This document shows, one piece after another, positions 56,447 to 64,000 of a stretch of 64,000 nt of DNA. The notes under the pieces were generated by a model that was given only the letters and a program-made list of their open reading frames with translations, was not told where the DNA came from and ran no database searches. A program made the position numbers and the translations under genes. The number at the start of each line of letters is the position of its first letter. Within the stretch, counting starts at the first letter, position 1. Source of the stretch: Photobacterium swingsii (GTDB taxonomy: Bacteria; Pseudomonadota; Gammaproteobacteria; Enterobacterales; Vibrionaceae); NCBI RefSeq assembly GCF_024346715.1, contig NZ_AP024852.1, positions 2,480,001 through 2,544,000 on the forward strand, written 5' to 3'.

Positions 56447-56479
56447 ATCTTGTCTGTATTTCTCGTGCTCGCTTATCTG

Positions 56480-58570
56480 CTAGTTCGTTTTCCTAGCTCG
56501 TCTAATTTTATTAAGCACCGAATAGCTATCATCAATCAGTTCTTGCACAAATGGCGAGACCTTATCTTGATCAGCGCACACCCATACATGTTTTTTCGCA
56601 CGCGTTAACGCAACATAAAACAAACGGCGCTCTTCTGCATCACTAAAGGCTTCTGTACGTGCTTGTAAACATGCCGCTAGCCCAGTTTCACGATCGGGCG
56701 CAGGGAAGATGCCTTTATTTACATCAAGAATGAACACATAATCCGCTTCACGCCCTTTACTGGCATGGCAGGTCATAAATTGAAGATTCAACTGTGGCCA
56801 TTTTTCTTGCCAGTTCTTCAATCCCTGCGGTCGTTGATTATTATTACGAGCCAAGAGTAATACCGAGGTTGGTTTTTCATGCTGACTGGCAAGTTGCACC
56901 AACTCTTGTTCAAGTAAATCTTGGCAAAGCAAGGTGACCGCTTTACGTTTCTGTTTCTTAAAGCTCGTCAGCGACTTTGCAACCTGTTCAGGGTTTTGCT
57001 GAATAAAGGTATTCGCCACCTCACCTATCATGTTGTTAAATCGATAAGTGGTTTCTAACTGGGTAATATGGCAGTCACCAAAGCGCTCTTCAAAGCCTGT
57101 TGTTAAGTTCACATCAGCCCCTGCGAAACGGTAAATGGCTTGCCAATCATCCCCCACTGCAAACAAGGTTGCTTTACTAGCACCTTCCGTTTCGCTTTTA
57201 CACAAGGCTTCAATTAATGCTAAGCGATGCGGTGAAATATCTTGGTATTCATCCACCATAATGAATTTCCAGTGCGGCACGAACTTACCGTCTTTGACGT
57301 ATTCGGTCGCTTGCTGGATCATGGTATTAAAATCAATTTCTTTATTGGTCTTTAAATGCTGCTCATAAGCACGAAAACATGGCCACAACAACGCAAGTTC
57401 TGACTTCATTCTTGCATGCGAAGCGGTTTTATCGCTTTGTTCTATGGCTTCTACCAACTCGGCTTTTTTCACGCCACCACGTTGACCTAATAACTCGATA
57501 TGACGCCATACCCAAGCAATTAACTGTTCATTACTCGCTTGTTGTTCCATAGAGTTATCTGATTTGAAACCAGGGATCCGCCATTGGGTCAGGTGCTTTT
57601 GCCAACGCTTGCTTGATGCCGCATTTTGCCACTGCTCTTTTAGCATTGAGCCAATCCATGCTGCACATGCTTTATCATCTAGCGCCAATGGCGAAACATT
57701 AGGACGTTCACCTTCCGCGGCTTGAATAATTTGTGTACCCAAGCTGTGGAATGTCGCCACTTTGATGGCATTATTCACTTTGGTGCTCAAGCGTTCACGC
57801 ATTTCTTCCGCTGCTTTACGCCCAAACGCCAACATCAAAATATCTTCAGGATGTGCTTGCTGGTCGGCAATGAGATAACCTGCACGCGCCACCAGCACAC
57901 TGGTTTTTCCGGTTCCTGCTCCCGCAAGGACAAGATTATGATCTTGGTTGATTAACACCGCTTCACGTTGTGATGGGTTCAGGGGAGAAGATTCAAATTG
58001 ATCAAACCACGACGCCCACTTTTCTGATTCCGACTCAAGCCACTCACTGTTGGTTTGCACAACCCATTCTTGGTTATCACTCAACCAAGGTGCAATGGTT
58101 TCGAGTGCGTGCGGACGAAATGCCGTCGCCAATTCTGCAGTTAATTCTGTCTCGACTAACTGCTCATTTAACGATTGATGCAAAGCGACATGCGCAGAGC
58201 GACGTAGATACCCTTTTTGTTCGGTAAAAGAGTGGATCTGCTCCATCATTTTAGGAATAGCAGCATCGAGCTTATCAACACGATTATGCGCCCATTGACG
58301 ATAAGCATTAAGCAGATAATTAGCGAACACCTTACAATGGCGCCACGGTAGACCATGTACTGTCCAGCAGTATTGTTGATCAGCCGACGTTAATTCTAAT
58401 GACCCCCACATCACACCACGGTGAACAGTAATGGCACCATCCCACTCGTCAAAAGGAAGCACTTCTGTTTCAGTTTGGCTATCAAGAATCAGGCTATTTT
58501 CTTGCAATTCGATACTGTAAAAGTCGCCTTGTACTAACCATTGGGCAAACCAGTTGGCACTTAATCTCAT
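56480..58570 (-). CDS. helD: DNA helicase IV
   Basis: 696 residues, close to E. coli HelD (684). N-terminal domain about 190 residues followed by UvrD/Rep SF1A motifs: LAGAGTGKTSVLVARAGYL (Walker A), EDILMLAFGRKAAEEM, IMVDEYQDISPHRLALIEAL (Walker B), AVGDDWQAIYRFAGAD, CHASKGREADYVFI, YVALTRAKKHVWV. 3'-5' helicase acting in recombination and repair. Confidence 0.94.
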   Translation of the reverse strand: MRLSANWFAQWLVQGDFYSIELQENSLILDSQTETEVLPFDEWDGAITVHRGVMWGSLELTSADQQYCWTVHGLPWRHCKVFANYLLNAYRQWAHNRVDKLDAAIPKMMEQIHSFTEQKGYLRRSAHVALHQSLNEQLVETELTAELATAFRPHALETIAPWLSDNQEWVVQTNSEWLESESEKWASWFDQFESSPLNPSQREAVLINQDHNLVLAGAGTGKTSVLVARAGYLIADQQAHPEDILMLAFGRKAAEEMRERLSTKVNNAIKVATFHSLGTQIIQAAEGERPNVSPLALDDKACAAWIGSMLKEQWQNAASSKRWQKHLTQWRIPGFKSDNSMEQQASNEQLIAWVWRHIELLGQRGGVKKAELVEAIEQSDKTASHARMKSELALLWPCFRAYEQHLKTNKEIDFNTMIQQATEYVKDGKFVPHWKFIMVDEYQDISPHRLALIEALCKSETEGASKATLFAVGDDWQAIYRFAGADVNLTTGFEERFGDCHITQLETTYRFNNMIGEVANTFIQQNPEQVAKSLTSFKKQKRKAVTLLCQDLLEQELVQLASQHEKPTSVLLLARNNNQRPQGLKNWQEKWPQLNLQFMTCHASKGREADYVFILDVNKGIFPAPDRETGLAACLQARTEAFSDAEERRLFYVALTRAKKHVWVCADQDKVSPFVQELIDDSYSVLNKIRRARKTN

Positions 58571-58887
58571 CCTGTCCTCTGAAACACTGAGTCATTACAC
58601 GCACTGCGTGATATTTCACATCCAGTATTTAATACTAGCTGCTGGGTATAAAACGGAACTAGAGATTACCAAGAACTCAGACTTCACCATAGCCTTCTGA
58701 CCTAAAATTGACTAAATACCTCATATCATCTGCCAAATACTTGCCTTTTCTATGCGGTTTTTATGCTGAAGAAAAGCAAAAAGCCCCTATATTTGATATA
58801 TTTGCCCTCTCCATCGCTTTCAAGTTTAGTTGTGCGATGAATTGTTGTGTAACCTGTCTTCATTACGAATAAGAACTCATCAAAACC
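58571..58887. other. Divergent intergenic region, nothing recognised
   Basis: 317 bases between helD and yccS, presumably with both promoters. No ORF, hairpin or known operator could be supported. Confidence 0.4.
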
Positions 58888-61086
58888 ATGCAGAACAGCC
58901 GCTTCAAACTAACATTAGGCCGCTATTGGGCTAACGACCGTATCAACTACAGCATTCGCGTATTTATTGCTCTCGTTGGCGTGGCATTGCCTTGTTGGTA
59001 CTGGGAAGCCACCACGGCGGTTACTCCCTTAGTGCTTGGTATAATTGCATCGGCACTAGCCGAAACCGATGATAACCTTCGGGGACGGATGAAAGCACAA
59101 AGCATGACACTATTTTGCTTCTTGGTCGCTTCGCTATCTATAGAATTACTGTTCGATACCCCTTGGCTGTTTGCGATAGGTTTATTCGTATCAACCTTTG
59201 GTTTCATCATGCTCGGGGCAATGGGAGCCCGTTACGCCAGCATTGCCTTTGCTTCGCTACTCTTGGCGGTATATACCATGCTAGGTGCAGAAAACAGCCC
59301 TAACCTTTGGTATCAACCAGCCTTGCTACTTGCTGGGGCGAGTTGGTATGGCATGTTATCGCTAACATGGCAGTTACTGTGGCCAAACCAACCGGTGCAG
59401 CAAAGTTTAGCTGGGGTATTTAATGAGTTTGCCCACTACTTAGACAGTAAAAGTAAACTATTTGAACCTGTTTTAGATATGGTGCCACAGCCACTACGCC
59501 TTGAAGCTGCGAGTAAAAATGCCCGTGTAGTCACCGCACTGAATAATGCGAAAAGCACCTTGCTACATCGTGCACGTCGTGGCCAACCTAACCAAACTGG
59601 CGATAAGTTTTTAAAAATCTACTTTCTGGCGCAAGACATTCACGAGCGCGCGAGCTCATCTCACTATCGTTACCAAGATCTTGCGGCTGCCTTCCACCGT
59701 AGTGATGTACTGTTTCGCTTCCAACGCCTGCTGACCTCGCAAGCCAATGCCTGTCGTGAAATATCGCAAGCCTTATCCATGGGCAAACAATACCGCCACG
59801 GTGCGGAAAGCGTACGCGCTTTGGATGAACTACAAGAATCACTGAATTACCTCAAAGCACAAAATAAGCCAGAGTGGCGAATCTTTGTTAGTCAGCTGGA
59901 ATACTTGTTTAATAATCTCGCAACCGTTGAACGTCAGTTATCAAATGTCAGTAACCCTGATGTAGCTCAGACAGGTGATGATATTGAGTTAGCCGATACC
60001 GAAGCGCGCAGCATGAAAGAGTTGTGGCAACGTTTCATCGGCCAATTTACGCCAGATTCAATCTTATTTCGTCATGCACTGCGGATGGCGATTGCGTTAG
60101 TGGTAGGTTATGGTTGTATTCAATTTTTAGACCTTGAACGTGGTTACTGGATTTTGCTAACCACTTTGTTTGTCTGCCAACCCAATTACAGCGCAACCCG
60201 CCAAAAACTGGTGCAACGTGTTGCTGGCACACTCGCAGGCTTACTGATTGGTATTCCGCTACTCTACCTCTTCCCTGGTCAAGAAGGGCAGTTGGTACTC
60301 ATGGTTTTGGCTGGGGTGCTTTTCTTTGCTTTCCGCACAGTGCGTTACGGGTTAGCAACAACTTTTATAACACTGTTAGTACTCTTTTGTTTCAACCAGT
60401 TGGGCGAAGGATTTGCGGTTATTCTACCCCGCTTAGGCGATACCTTATTAGGCTGTCTATTAGCGGTATTAGCCGTCAGCTATATCCTGCCCGACTGGCA
60501 GGCAAATCGCCTTCATAACGTGATGGCATCTGCAATCACAGCTAACCGAGATTATTTAGGTCAAATCATAGGTCAGTATCGCATTGGCAAAAAAGACAGT
60601 TTGCAGTACCGAATTTCACGCCGTGATGCCCACAATACTGATGCACAGTTAAGTACAGCAATCAGTAACATGTTAGCAGAGCCGGGACGCTACCGAATGG
60701 CAACCGATGAGTGTTTCCGTTTTTTAACTTTAAACCATGCCATGCTTAGCTACATCTCAGCATTAGGCGCACACCGTACCCGCTTGGATGAAGAATACAC
60801 CCACCAGTTGGTGGCAGAAGCGCATCGCTATATTCACTCACAGCTAGACTGTTTGTCGACGCAGCTGTCAGGTAATGTTTGCGCACAAGCACCAGATGGC
60901 GATAACGAGTTAGAGCAGCGCTTAGCACAGTGGCGTGATGAAGACTGCACTTCCGCTCGCATGGTATTACAGCAGCTACACTTAATTCATCGCATGCTGC
61001 CTGAGTTACACTCGCTAGCAAATAAACTTGCAGCACGTACCACTAAGCCAGTAAAAGAAAACGATAAAATACCAGAGTCAAAATAA
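58888..61086 (+). CDS. yccS: YccS family inner-membrane protein (FUSC domain)
   Basis: 732 residues. Two membrane blocks of five to six helices (about 22-165 and 390-530) separated by a cytoplasmic helical region. Family motifs include NRINYSIRVFIALVGVALP-type opening, ALRMAIALVVGYGCIQFLDLERGYWILLTTLFVCQPNYSATRQ-type second block (positions about 392-435). Related to AaeB-like efflux proteins; role unproven. An IS3 element begins 14 bases after its stop. Confidence 0.9.
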   Translation: MQNSRFKLTLGRYWANDRINYSIRVFIALVGVALPCWYWEATTAVTPLVLGIIASALAETDDNLRGRMKAQSMTLFCFLVASLSIELLFDTPWLFAIGLFVSTFGFIMLGAMGARYASIAFASLLLAVYTMLGAENSPNLWYQPALLLAGASWYGMLSLTWQLLWPNQPVQQSLAGVFNEFAHYLDSKSKLFEPVLDMVPQPLRLEAASKNARVVTALNNAKSTLLHRARRGQPNQTGDKFLKIYFLAQDIHERASSSHYRYQDLAAAFHRSDVLFRFQRLLTSQANACREISQALSMGKQYRHGAESVRALDELQESLNYLKAQNKPEWRIFVSQLEYLFNNLATVERQLSNVSNPDVAQTGDDIELADTEARSMKELWQRFIGQFTPDSILFRHALRMAIALVVGYGCIQFLDLERGYWILLTTLFVCQPNYSATRQKLVQRVAGTLAGLLIGIPLLYLFPGQEGQLVLMVLAGVLFFAFRTVRYGLATTFITLLVLFCFNQLGEGFAVILPRLGDTLLGCLLAVLAVSYILPDWQANRLHNVMASAITANRDYLGQIIGQYRIGKKDSLQYRISRRDAHNTDAQLSTAISNMLAEPGRYRMATDECFRFLTLNHAMLSYISALGAHRTRLDEEYTHQLVAEAHRYIHSQLDCLSTQLSGNVCAQAPDGDNELEQRLAQWRDEDCTSARMVLQQLHLIHRMLPELHSLANKLAARTTKPVKENDKIPESK

Positions 61087-61127
61087 AGCGCTATTTCTAT
61101 GTCTCGTCCTAAAATACGTTGACGATT

Positions 61128-61943
61128 TTAGTAAGCCAGTAACGCAAGTTGCTGGCTTTTTTCATGCATTTTATTTGGCGTATCCATGCCAAGGCTAAGA
61201 TGCGGCCTCATTTCGTTATACGTATATATAGACTCTTCAACAAGCGTTTTTAACTCGTTAAGACCTTTGCACTGAGTAAGCAAAAACTCTTGCTTGAGGA
61301 TACCATTGACCCGCTCAGCTAACGCGTTTTGGTAACAGTCATATCCATCCGTCATTGATGGTATTATGCCATGCTTTTTAAGCTTCTCTTGATAAAGGCT
61401 AGAGCAATACTGAAGTCCTCTATCTGAATGATGGATTGTCGCATGACGATAACATCGAGTCTTTAGCGTCATATCTAAAGCCTTCACAACATCACTCGCT
61501 TTCATTTCATTACTGACTTCATACCCCATAATTTTACGACTGAAGGCATCGGTAACTAATGATAAGTAGTGAACGCCCTCGCTCGACTGAACATAAGTGA
61601 TGTCGCTCACCAGAACCTCTTCTGGTTTTGACGGAACGACTTCTTTTAGCAAGTTCGGATGTTTTTTCATCCAGTGCCTGCTGTTCGTTGTTTTGGTGTA
61701 ACTCCGTTTCGGCTTAACGAGTAAGCGTTCTTCCCTGAGGTAATTAAACAAAGCATCACGACCAAGTTTTATTCCCTTGGCTATCAGCTTAGGTTTCAGT
61801 AAGAAATAGAGCTTACGAGTTCCTAGTCGAGGCATGAAGCGTCTTAGTTCAAGTACCATTCCTCTCACAGGAGCAAGCTCAGCCTGACGAGTTGCCTCAC
61901 GCTTTTCTCTCTGATAGACACATTGACGAGATATATCGAGCAA
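61128..61943 (-). CDS. IS3-family transposase OrfB (DDE integrase domain)
   Basis: 271 residues from its first ATG-type start. DDE residues seen: VSDITYVQ (D), HHSDRGLQYCS (D) and ALAERVNGILKQE (E), with the ending RPHLSLGMDTPNKMH typical of IS3 rve domains. Probably made as an OrfAB fusion by -1 frameshifting at the end of orfA, since the frame is open upstream of 61943. No stop or frameshift damage. Confidence 0.93.
   Translation of the reverse strand: MLDISRQCVYQREKREATRQAELAPVRGMVLELRRFMPRLGTRKLYFLLKPKLIAKGIKLGRDALFNYLREERLLVKPKRSYTKTTNSRHWMKKHPNLLKEVVPSKPEEVLVSDITYVQSSEGVHYLSLVTDAFSRKIMGYEVSNEMKASDVVKALDMTLKTRCYRHATIHHSDRGLQYCSSLYQEKLKKHGIIPSMTDGYDCYQNALAERVNGILKQEFLLTQCKGLNELKTLVEESIYTYNEMRPHLSLGMDTPNKMHEKSQQLALLAY
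61133..61158 (+). terminator. Plus-strand terminator inside the IS end
   Basis: AAGCCAG...AAC / GTT...CTGGCTT hairpin followed by TTTTT on plus, located over the last codons of orfB. It can stop transcripts entering from yccS. Confidence 0.65.
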
Positions 61944-61963
61944 TGAGCAAGCTTTACTTAAGC

Positions 61964-62371
61964 TTACTTTCCTCTCTTTTTGAAGGCTTCTTGCTCCTTC
62001 GCTATATACTTTTTTCTTAGCGACATCCCATGCTCAGCGTCAAGAATATCGACAACTCTGTTGAGAAGAAGACATCTAAGGCGTTCATCTTCGAGCTCTT
62101 GTTCAAGTCGTTTTATTTTCTGGGCCGGCGTTTCATTTGCTCTTGGTGATTTTGGCATCGTGTTCTTCCTTGAACTGGTAGTCCAATCCAATTTTCCATG
62201 CTTTCTTAACCAAGTAAGAACGGTCGAACGACCTTGTATGCCGTAAATTGATTGGGCTTGTTTATAGGTCATGTCGCCTTTTTCGATGGCGTCTACAACC
62301 TGTAATTTAAAGCCTAGTGTGTAATCACGCTGAGTGCGCTTAACGTAGTGTTTATTTGGAATGGTCATCAT
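61964..62371 (-). CDS. IS3-family OrfA (helix-turn-helix DNA-binding protein)
   Basis: 135 residues. N-terminal HTH (RDYTLGFKLQVVDAIEKGDMTYKQAQSIYGI, split as two motifs, then RSTVLTWLRKHGKLDW) and a C-terminal leucine-zipper-like helix (IKRLEQELEDERLRCLLLNRV). Binds the element's inverted repeats. Ends in a slippery AAAAAG run. Confidence 0.92.
   Translation of the reverse strand: MMTIPNKHYVKRTQRDYTLGFKLQVVDAIEKGDMTYKQAQSIYGIQGRSTVLTWLRKHGKLDWTTSSRKNTMPKSPRANETPAQKIKRLEQELEDERLRCLLLNRVVDILDAEHGMSLRKKYIAKEQEAFKKRGK
61976..61981 (-). other. Programmed -1 frameshift slippery run
   Basis: On the minus strand C-AAA-AAG occurs five codons before the orfA stop. Slipping back one base leads into the open orfB frame (KKERKVSLSKACSLLDIS), consistent with OrfAB production in IS3 elements. 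Confidence 0.75.
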
Positions 62372-62417
62372 TAGTCCTCAATGTGTAAACACATTTCAGG
62401 ACGGGACACTAAATGTA

Positions 62418-62455
62418 TAAGTAAAAGCCAGTATAGAAATACTGGCTTTTACTTA
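62418..62455. terminator. Strong bidirectional terminator, 17-bp stem
   Basis: TAAGTAAAAGCCAGTAT (62418-62434) pairs perfectly with ATACTGGCTTTTACTTA (62439-62455). It lies directly right of the IS and probably served yccS before insertion, and still serves the LysR gene on minus. Confidence 0.85.
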
Positions 62456-62494
62456 TCGGAATAATCACACATCTAAAACGAATGATGCTTTCGC

Positions 62495-63376
62495 TCAATA
62501 CACATTAGTTTCAATGTCTAATTCACTGATTGCTTTTTTAAGCCAACTAATCGCAGGACCAGCAGGAACAAGTTTCGAGCTCATCAATTCAATATAAACG
62601 GCCTCTGAGCTCAAGCCAAAATCAACATCATTTAGCTGAATGAGATCCCCTTTGTCTATTTGATTTTCAACGCAGATTAATGGCAGTGCTGACCAGCCCA
62701 TCCCAGCAGTAACACCAGCGATGAGATCGACGATATTATCGAACTCCCAGCGATTCACGCTAATAATCGCAGAATCAAAAGATTTGTTTACGGGTAATAG
62801 CAGTTGGCGCTGATAACACAAATCATCATACCCAACTTTCTTTCCTGCAAATGGGTGCTTAGGTGAAACAACCACAACTGTCGATACGGATTTAAGCGTA
62901 TAGCTGTGATAGTCCACGTTGTCTTTGGTATCCCAAAAACCAATCCCAAGATCCAATGAGCCATCAGTGACAGATCGGCGCAATAAGCTAGAATCCATAT
63001 TAACGACTTTAAGCCTAACGTCAGGGAAATGCTGAGCAAATCGACTCAATAGCTCAGGAATAACAAAGTGACTAATACACCCCTCAATACCAATAGTGAC
63101 TTGATCTTCAACTTGTTTATGAAAGCTTGCTACTTTTCGTTCCATATCATCACTGAGTTCGACAATACGTTTCGCATAGTCATATAAGGTTACACCTTCA
63201 TCTGTTAGCGTCGGATAACGCCCTGAACGATCAAAAAGTGACAAATTAAAATCAATCTCTAAATTCGCAATAAGCTGACTAATCGCAGCCGGTGTTTTTT
63301 TAACAAGTCGCCCAGCAGCACTAAATGATCCCGTGTTAGCTGCAGCTACAAATGCACTCAATTGCTCAAGATTCAT
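62495..63376 (-). CDS. LysR family transcriptional regulator
   Basis: 293 residues. N-terminal winged HTH (MNLEQLSAFVAAANTGSFSAAGRL, KKTPAAISQLIANLEIDFN) and substrate-binding domain (QVTIGIEGCISHFVIPELLSRF, LDLGIGFWD, VTAGMGWSALPL). Family certain; the target is not known. Its neighbour upstream is the RTX-type gene on the same strand; a divergent partner is absent. Confidence 0.93.
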   Translation of the reverse strand: MNLEQLSAFVAAANTGSFSAAGRLVKKTPAAISQLIANLEIDFNLSLFDRSGRYPTLTDEGVTLYDYAKRIVELSDDMERKVASFHKQVEDQVTIGIEGCISHFVIPELLSRFAQHFPDVRLKVVNMDSSLLRRSVTDGSLDLGIGFWDTKDNVDYHSYTLKSVSTVVVVSPKHPFAGKKVGYDDLCYQRQLLLPVNKSFDSAIISVNRWEFDNIVDLIAGVTAGMGWSALPLICVENQIDKGDLIQLNDVDFGLSSEAVYIELMSSKLVPAGPAISWLKKAISELDIETNVY

Positions 63377-63542
63377 TGAGTTACCCTATAAATGCTCAAA
63401 TATTCACCATGGATATTCATGTTAACGTACTCATTAAGATTAGTACGCCTCTACGCATGTTATTGACAAAAAACTAACACGAGATATTTTGCTAACTGGC
63501 TGAACAAGAAGACCAATCACTCGTCACTCATTCAAATAGAGG

Positions 63543-64000
63543 TTAATCCAGTTTAAATGCTTGTTGATTAAATAGCTGAGTAATGATGTCTTCACTTGTC
63601 GCTCCGCTTGCTAGCCCTAAGTCTGATAGACCAACACTCGACAAGTTAATCACCTGCGTTCCGCCACCACTGGTATTGACATCCAGACTGAGCGCGCTGT
63701 TATCACCGCTTGCAGTAATACTCGCCAGTAGATCATCTAACCCTAAACCATCGCTATTTTGATCATCCAAGATCTGAGAGATATCAAGCTGATCGCTATT
63801 TAATTCAAAGTCGGTGATCTCGTCGGTATGCGCGGCAATATCCTCACTACGCCACAAGAATAAATCATCACCACTGCCGCCCGTTAAAATATCATCACCC
63901 AAACCACCAATCAGGATATCGTTACCACCAGTAGCCTCTAAAATATCGCTACCACTGCCTCCCGTTAGCGTTTCAGGTTCGTCACCGCCGATCACCAAAT
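63543..64000 (-). CDS. C-terminus of RTX-type, type I secreted protein (5' end outside window)
   Basis: The frame is open to the right edge, so only the last 152 residues are visible. Calcium-binding nonapeptide-like repeats (LTGGSGSDILEA, GGNDILIGGLGDDILTGGSGDDLFLW) followed by a secretion-target domain (ITDFELNSDQLDISQILDD, ending QQAFKLD). This C-terminal arrangement marks large RTX adhesins and similar proteins exported by a type I system of the LapA/VCA0849-type group. Passenger unknown. Confidence 0.9.
   Translation of the reverse strand, partial: LVIGGDEPETLTGGSGSDILEATGGNDILIGGLGDDILTGGSGDDLFLWRSEDIAAHTDEITDFELNSDQLDISQILDDQNSDGLGLDDLLASITASGDNSALSLDVNTSGGGTQVINLSSVGLSDLGLASGATSEDIITQLFNQQAFKLD

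Larger units (their letters stand above)
61100..62408 (-). mobile_element. Complete IS3-family insertion sequence
   Basis: 1309 bp bounded by imperfect inverted repeats of about 25 bp: left TGTCTCGTCCTAAAAT and right (complement) TGTCCCGTCCTGAAAT, both starting TGT. It is flanked by a 3-bp direct repeat CTA (61097-61099 and 62409-62411), a target duplication of IS3 size. It carries orfA and orfB in the usual -1 arrangement and looks intact. It interrupts the stretch between yccS and its terminator. Confidence 0.93.

Noticed and set aside
61128..61981. orfB as a separate, truncated transposase gene
   Set aside because: The frame is open upstream into the slippery run at the end of orfA, so it fits a normal IS3 OrfAB fusion and not a truncation.
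1..64000. CRISPR arrays, prophage, integron or defence islands
   Set aside because: No regularly spaced repeats, cas genes, phage structural genes, integrases or restriction genes were seen in either strand.

Overview
The window reads as a chromosomal segment of a marine gammaproteobacterium of the family Vibrionaceae, most likely Photobacterium or a close relative. This rests on the gene content (nrf, TorS/TorT, PhoX, YadA-anchor protein, PxpABC, chitobiose-type GH20, MgsA, HelD, YccS) and on protein similarity recognised by eye; no search was run. Coding density is ordinary and almost every gene can be placed in a family. The left edge cuts a TonB-dependent receptor and the right edge cuts a large RTX-type secreted protein.

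Layout. 1-4.65 kb: TonB-dependent receptor, YfiR-like periplasmic protein and membrane diguanylate cyclase in one run, a likely outer-membrane-to-c-di-GMP signalling unit. 4.7-7.5 kb: small and hypothetical genes, then gamma-glutamylcyclotransferase (7.0-7.5 kb) joined to pxpC-pxpB-pxpA (7.5-10 kb), so that an enzyme releasing 5-oxoproline sits with the enzyme that opens it. 10.7-11.2 kb: four tRNA genes (Cys, Gly, Leu, Gly) with a terminator. 11.4-12.3 kb: a lipoprotein resembling a decayed metallophosphoesterase.

12.3-23 kb is the most interesting block. Six minus-strand genes (RpiR regulator, D-aminoacylase-type deacetylase, RidA, sodium:solute symporter, KDG kinase, KDPG aldolase) diverge from a PLP-dependent D-amino-acid dehydratase followed by a GH20 beta-N-acetylhexosaminidase. 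Together they make a complete paper pathway from oxidised chitin fragments: the hexosaminidase releases N-acetyl-D-glucosaminate, which is imported, deacetylated, deaminated/dehydrated to 2-keto-3-deoxygluconate (RidA clearing the imine), phosphorylated and split to pyruvate and glyceraldehyde-3-phosphate.

23-32.3 kb: periplasmic nitrite ammonification. nrfBCDE, a DsbE-like thioredoxin and nrfF run leftward, nrfA runs rightward from a shared control region with a near-consensus FNR site, and nrfG is stranded beyond a PEP-CTERM-like surface protein. 32.4-36.3 kb: MOSC protein, membrane glutaredoxin, and the three AmmeMemoRadiSam genes of unresolved function. 36.6-42.3 kb: YadA-anchor protein, DUF3541-like protein, EEP nuclease-like protein, exonuclease, mobB and a 48-residue ORF. 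42.8-51.1 kb: soluble CZB chemoreceptor, PhoX phosphatase, lipoprotein ecotin, an iron/cobalamin-type ABC importer, and a C69 dipeptidase. 51.4-56.4 kb: TorS and TorT (TMAO sensing) divergent from each other without TorR, then methylglyoxal synthase. 56.5-64 kb: HelD, YccS, a complete IS3-family element with 3-bp target duplication inserted between yccS and its terminator, a LysR regulator, and the RTX C-terminus.
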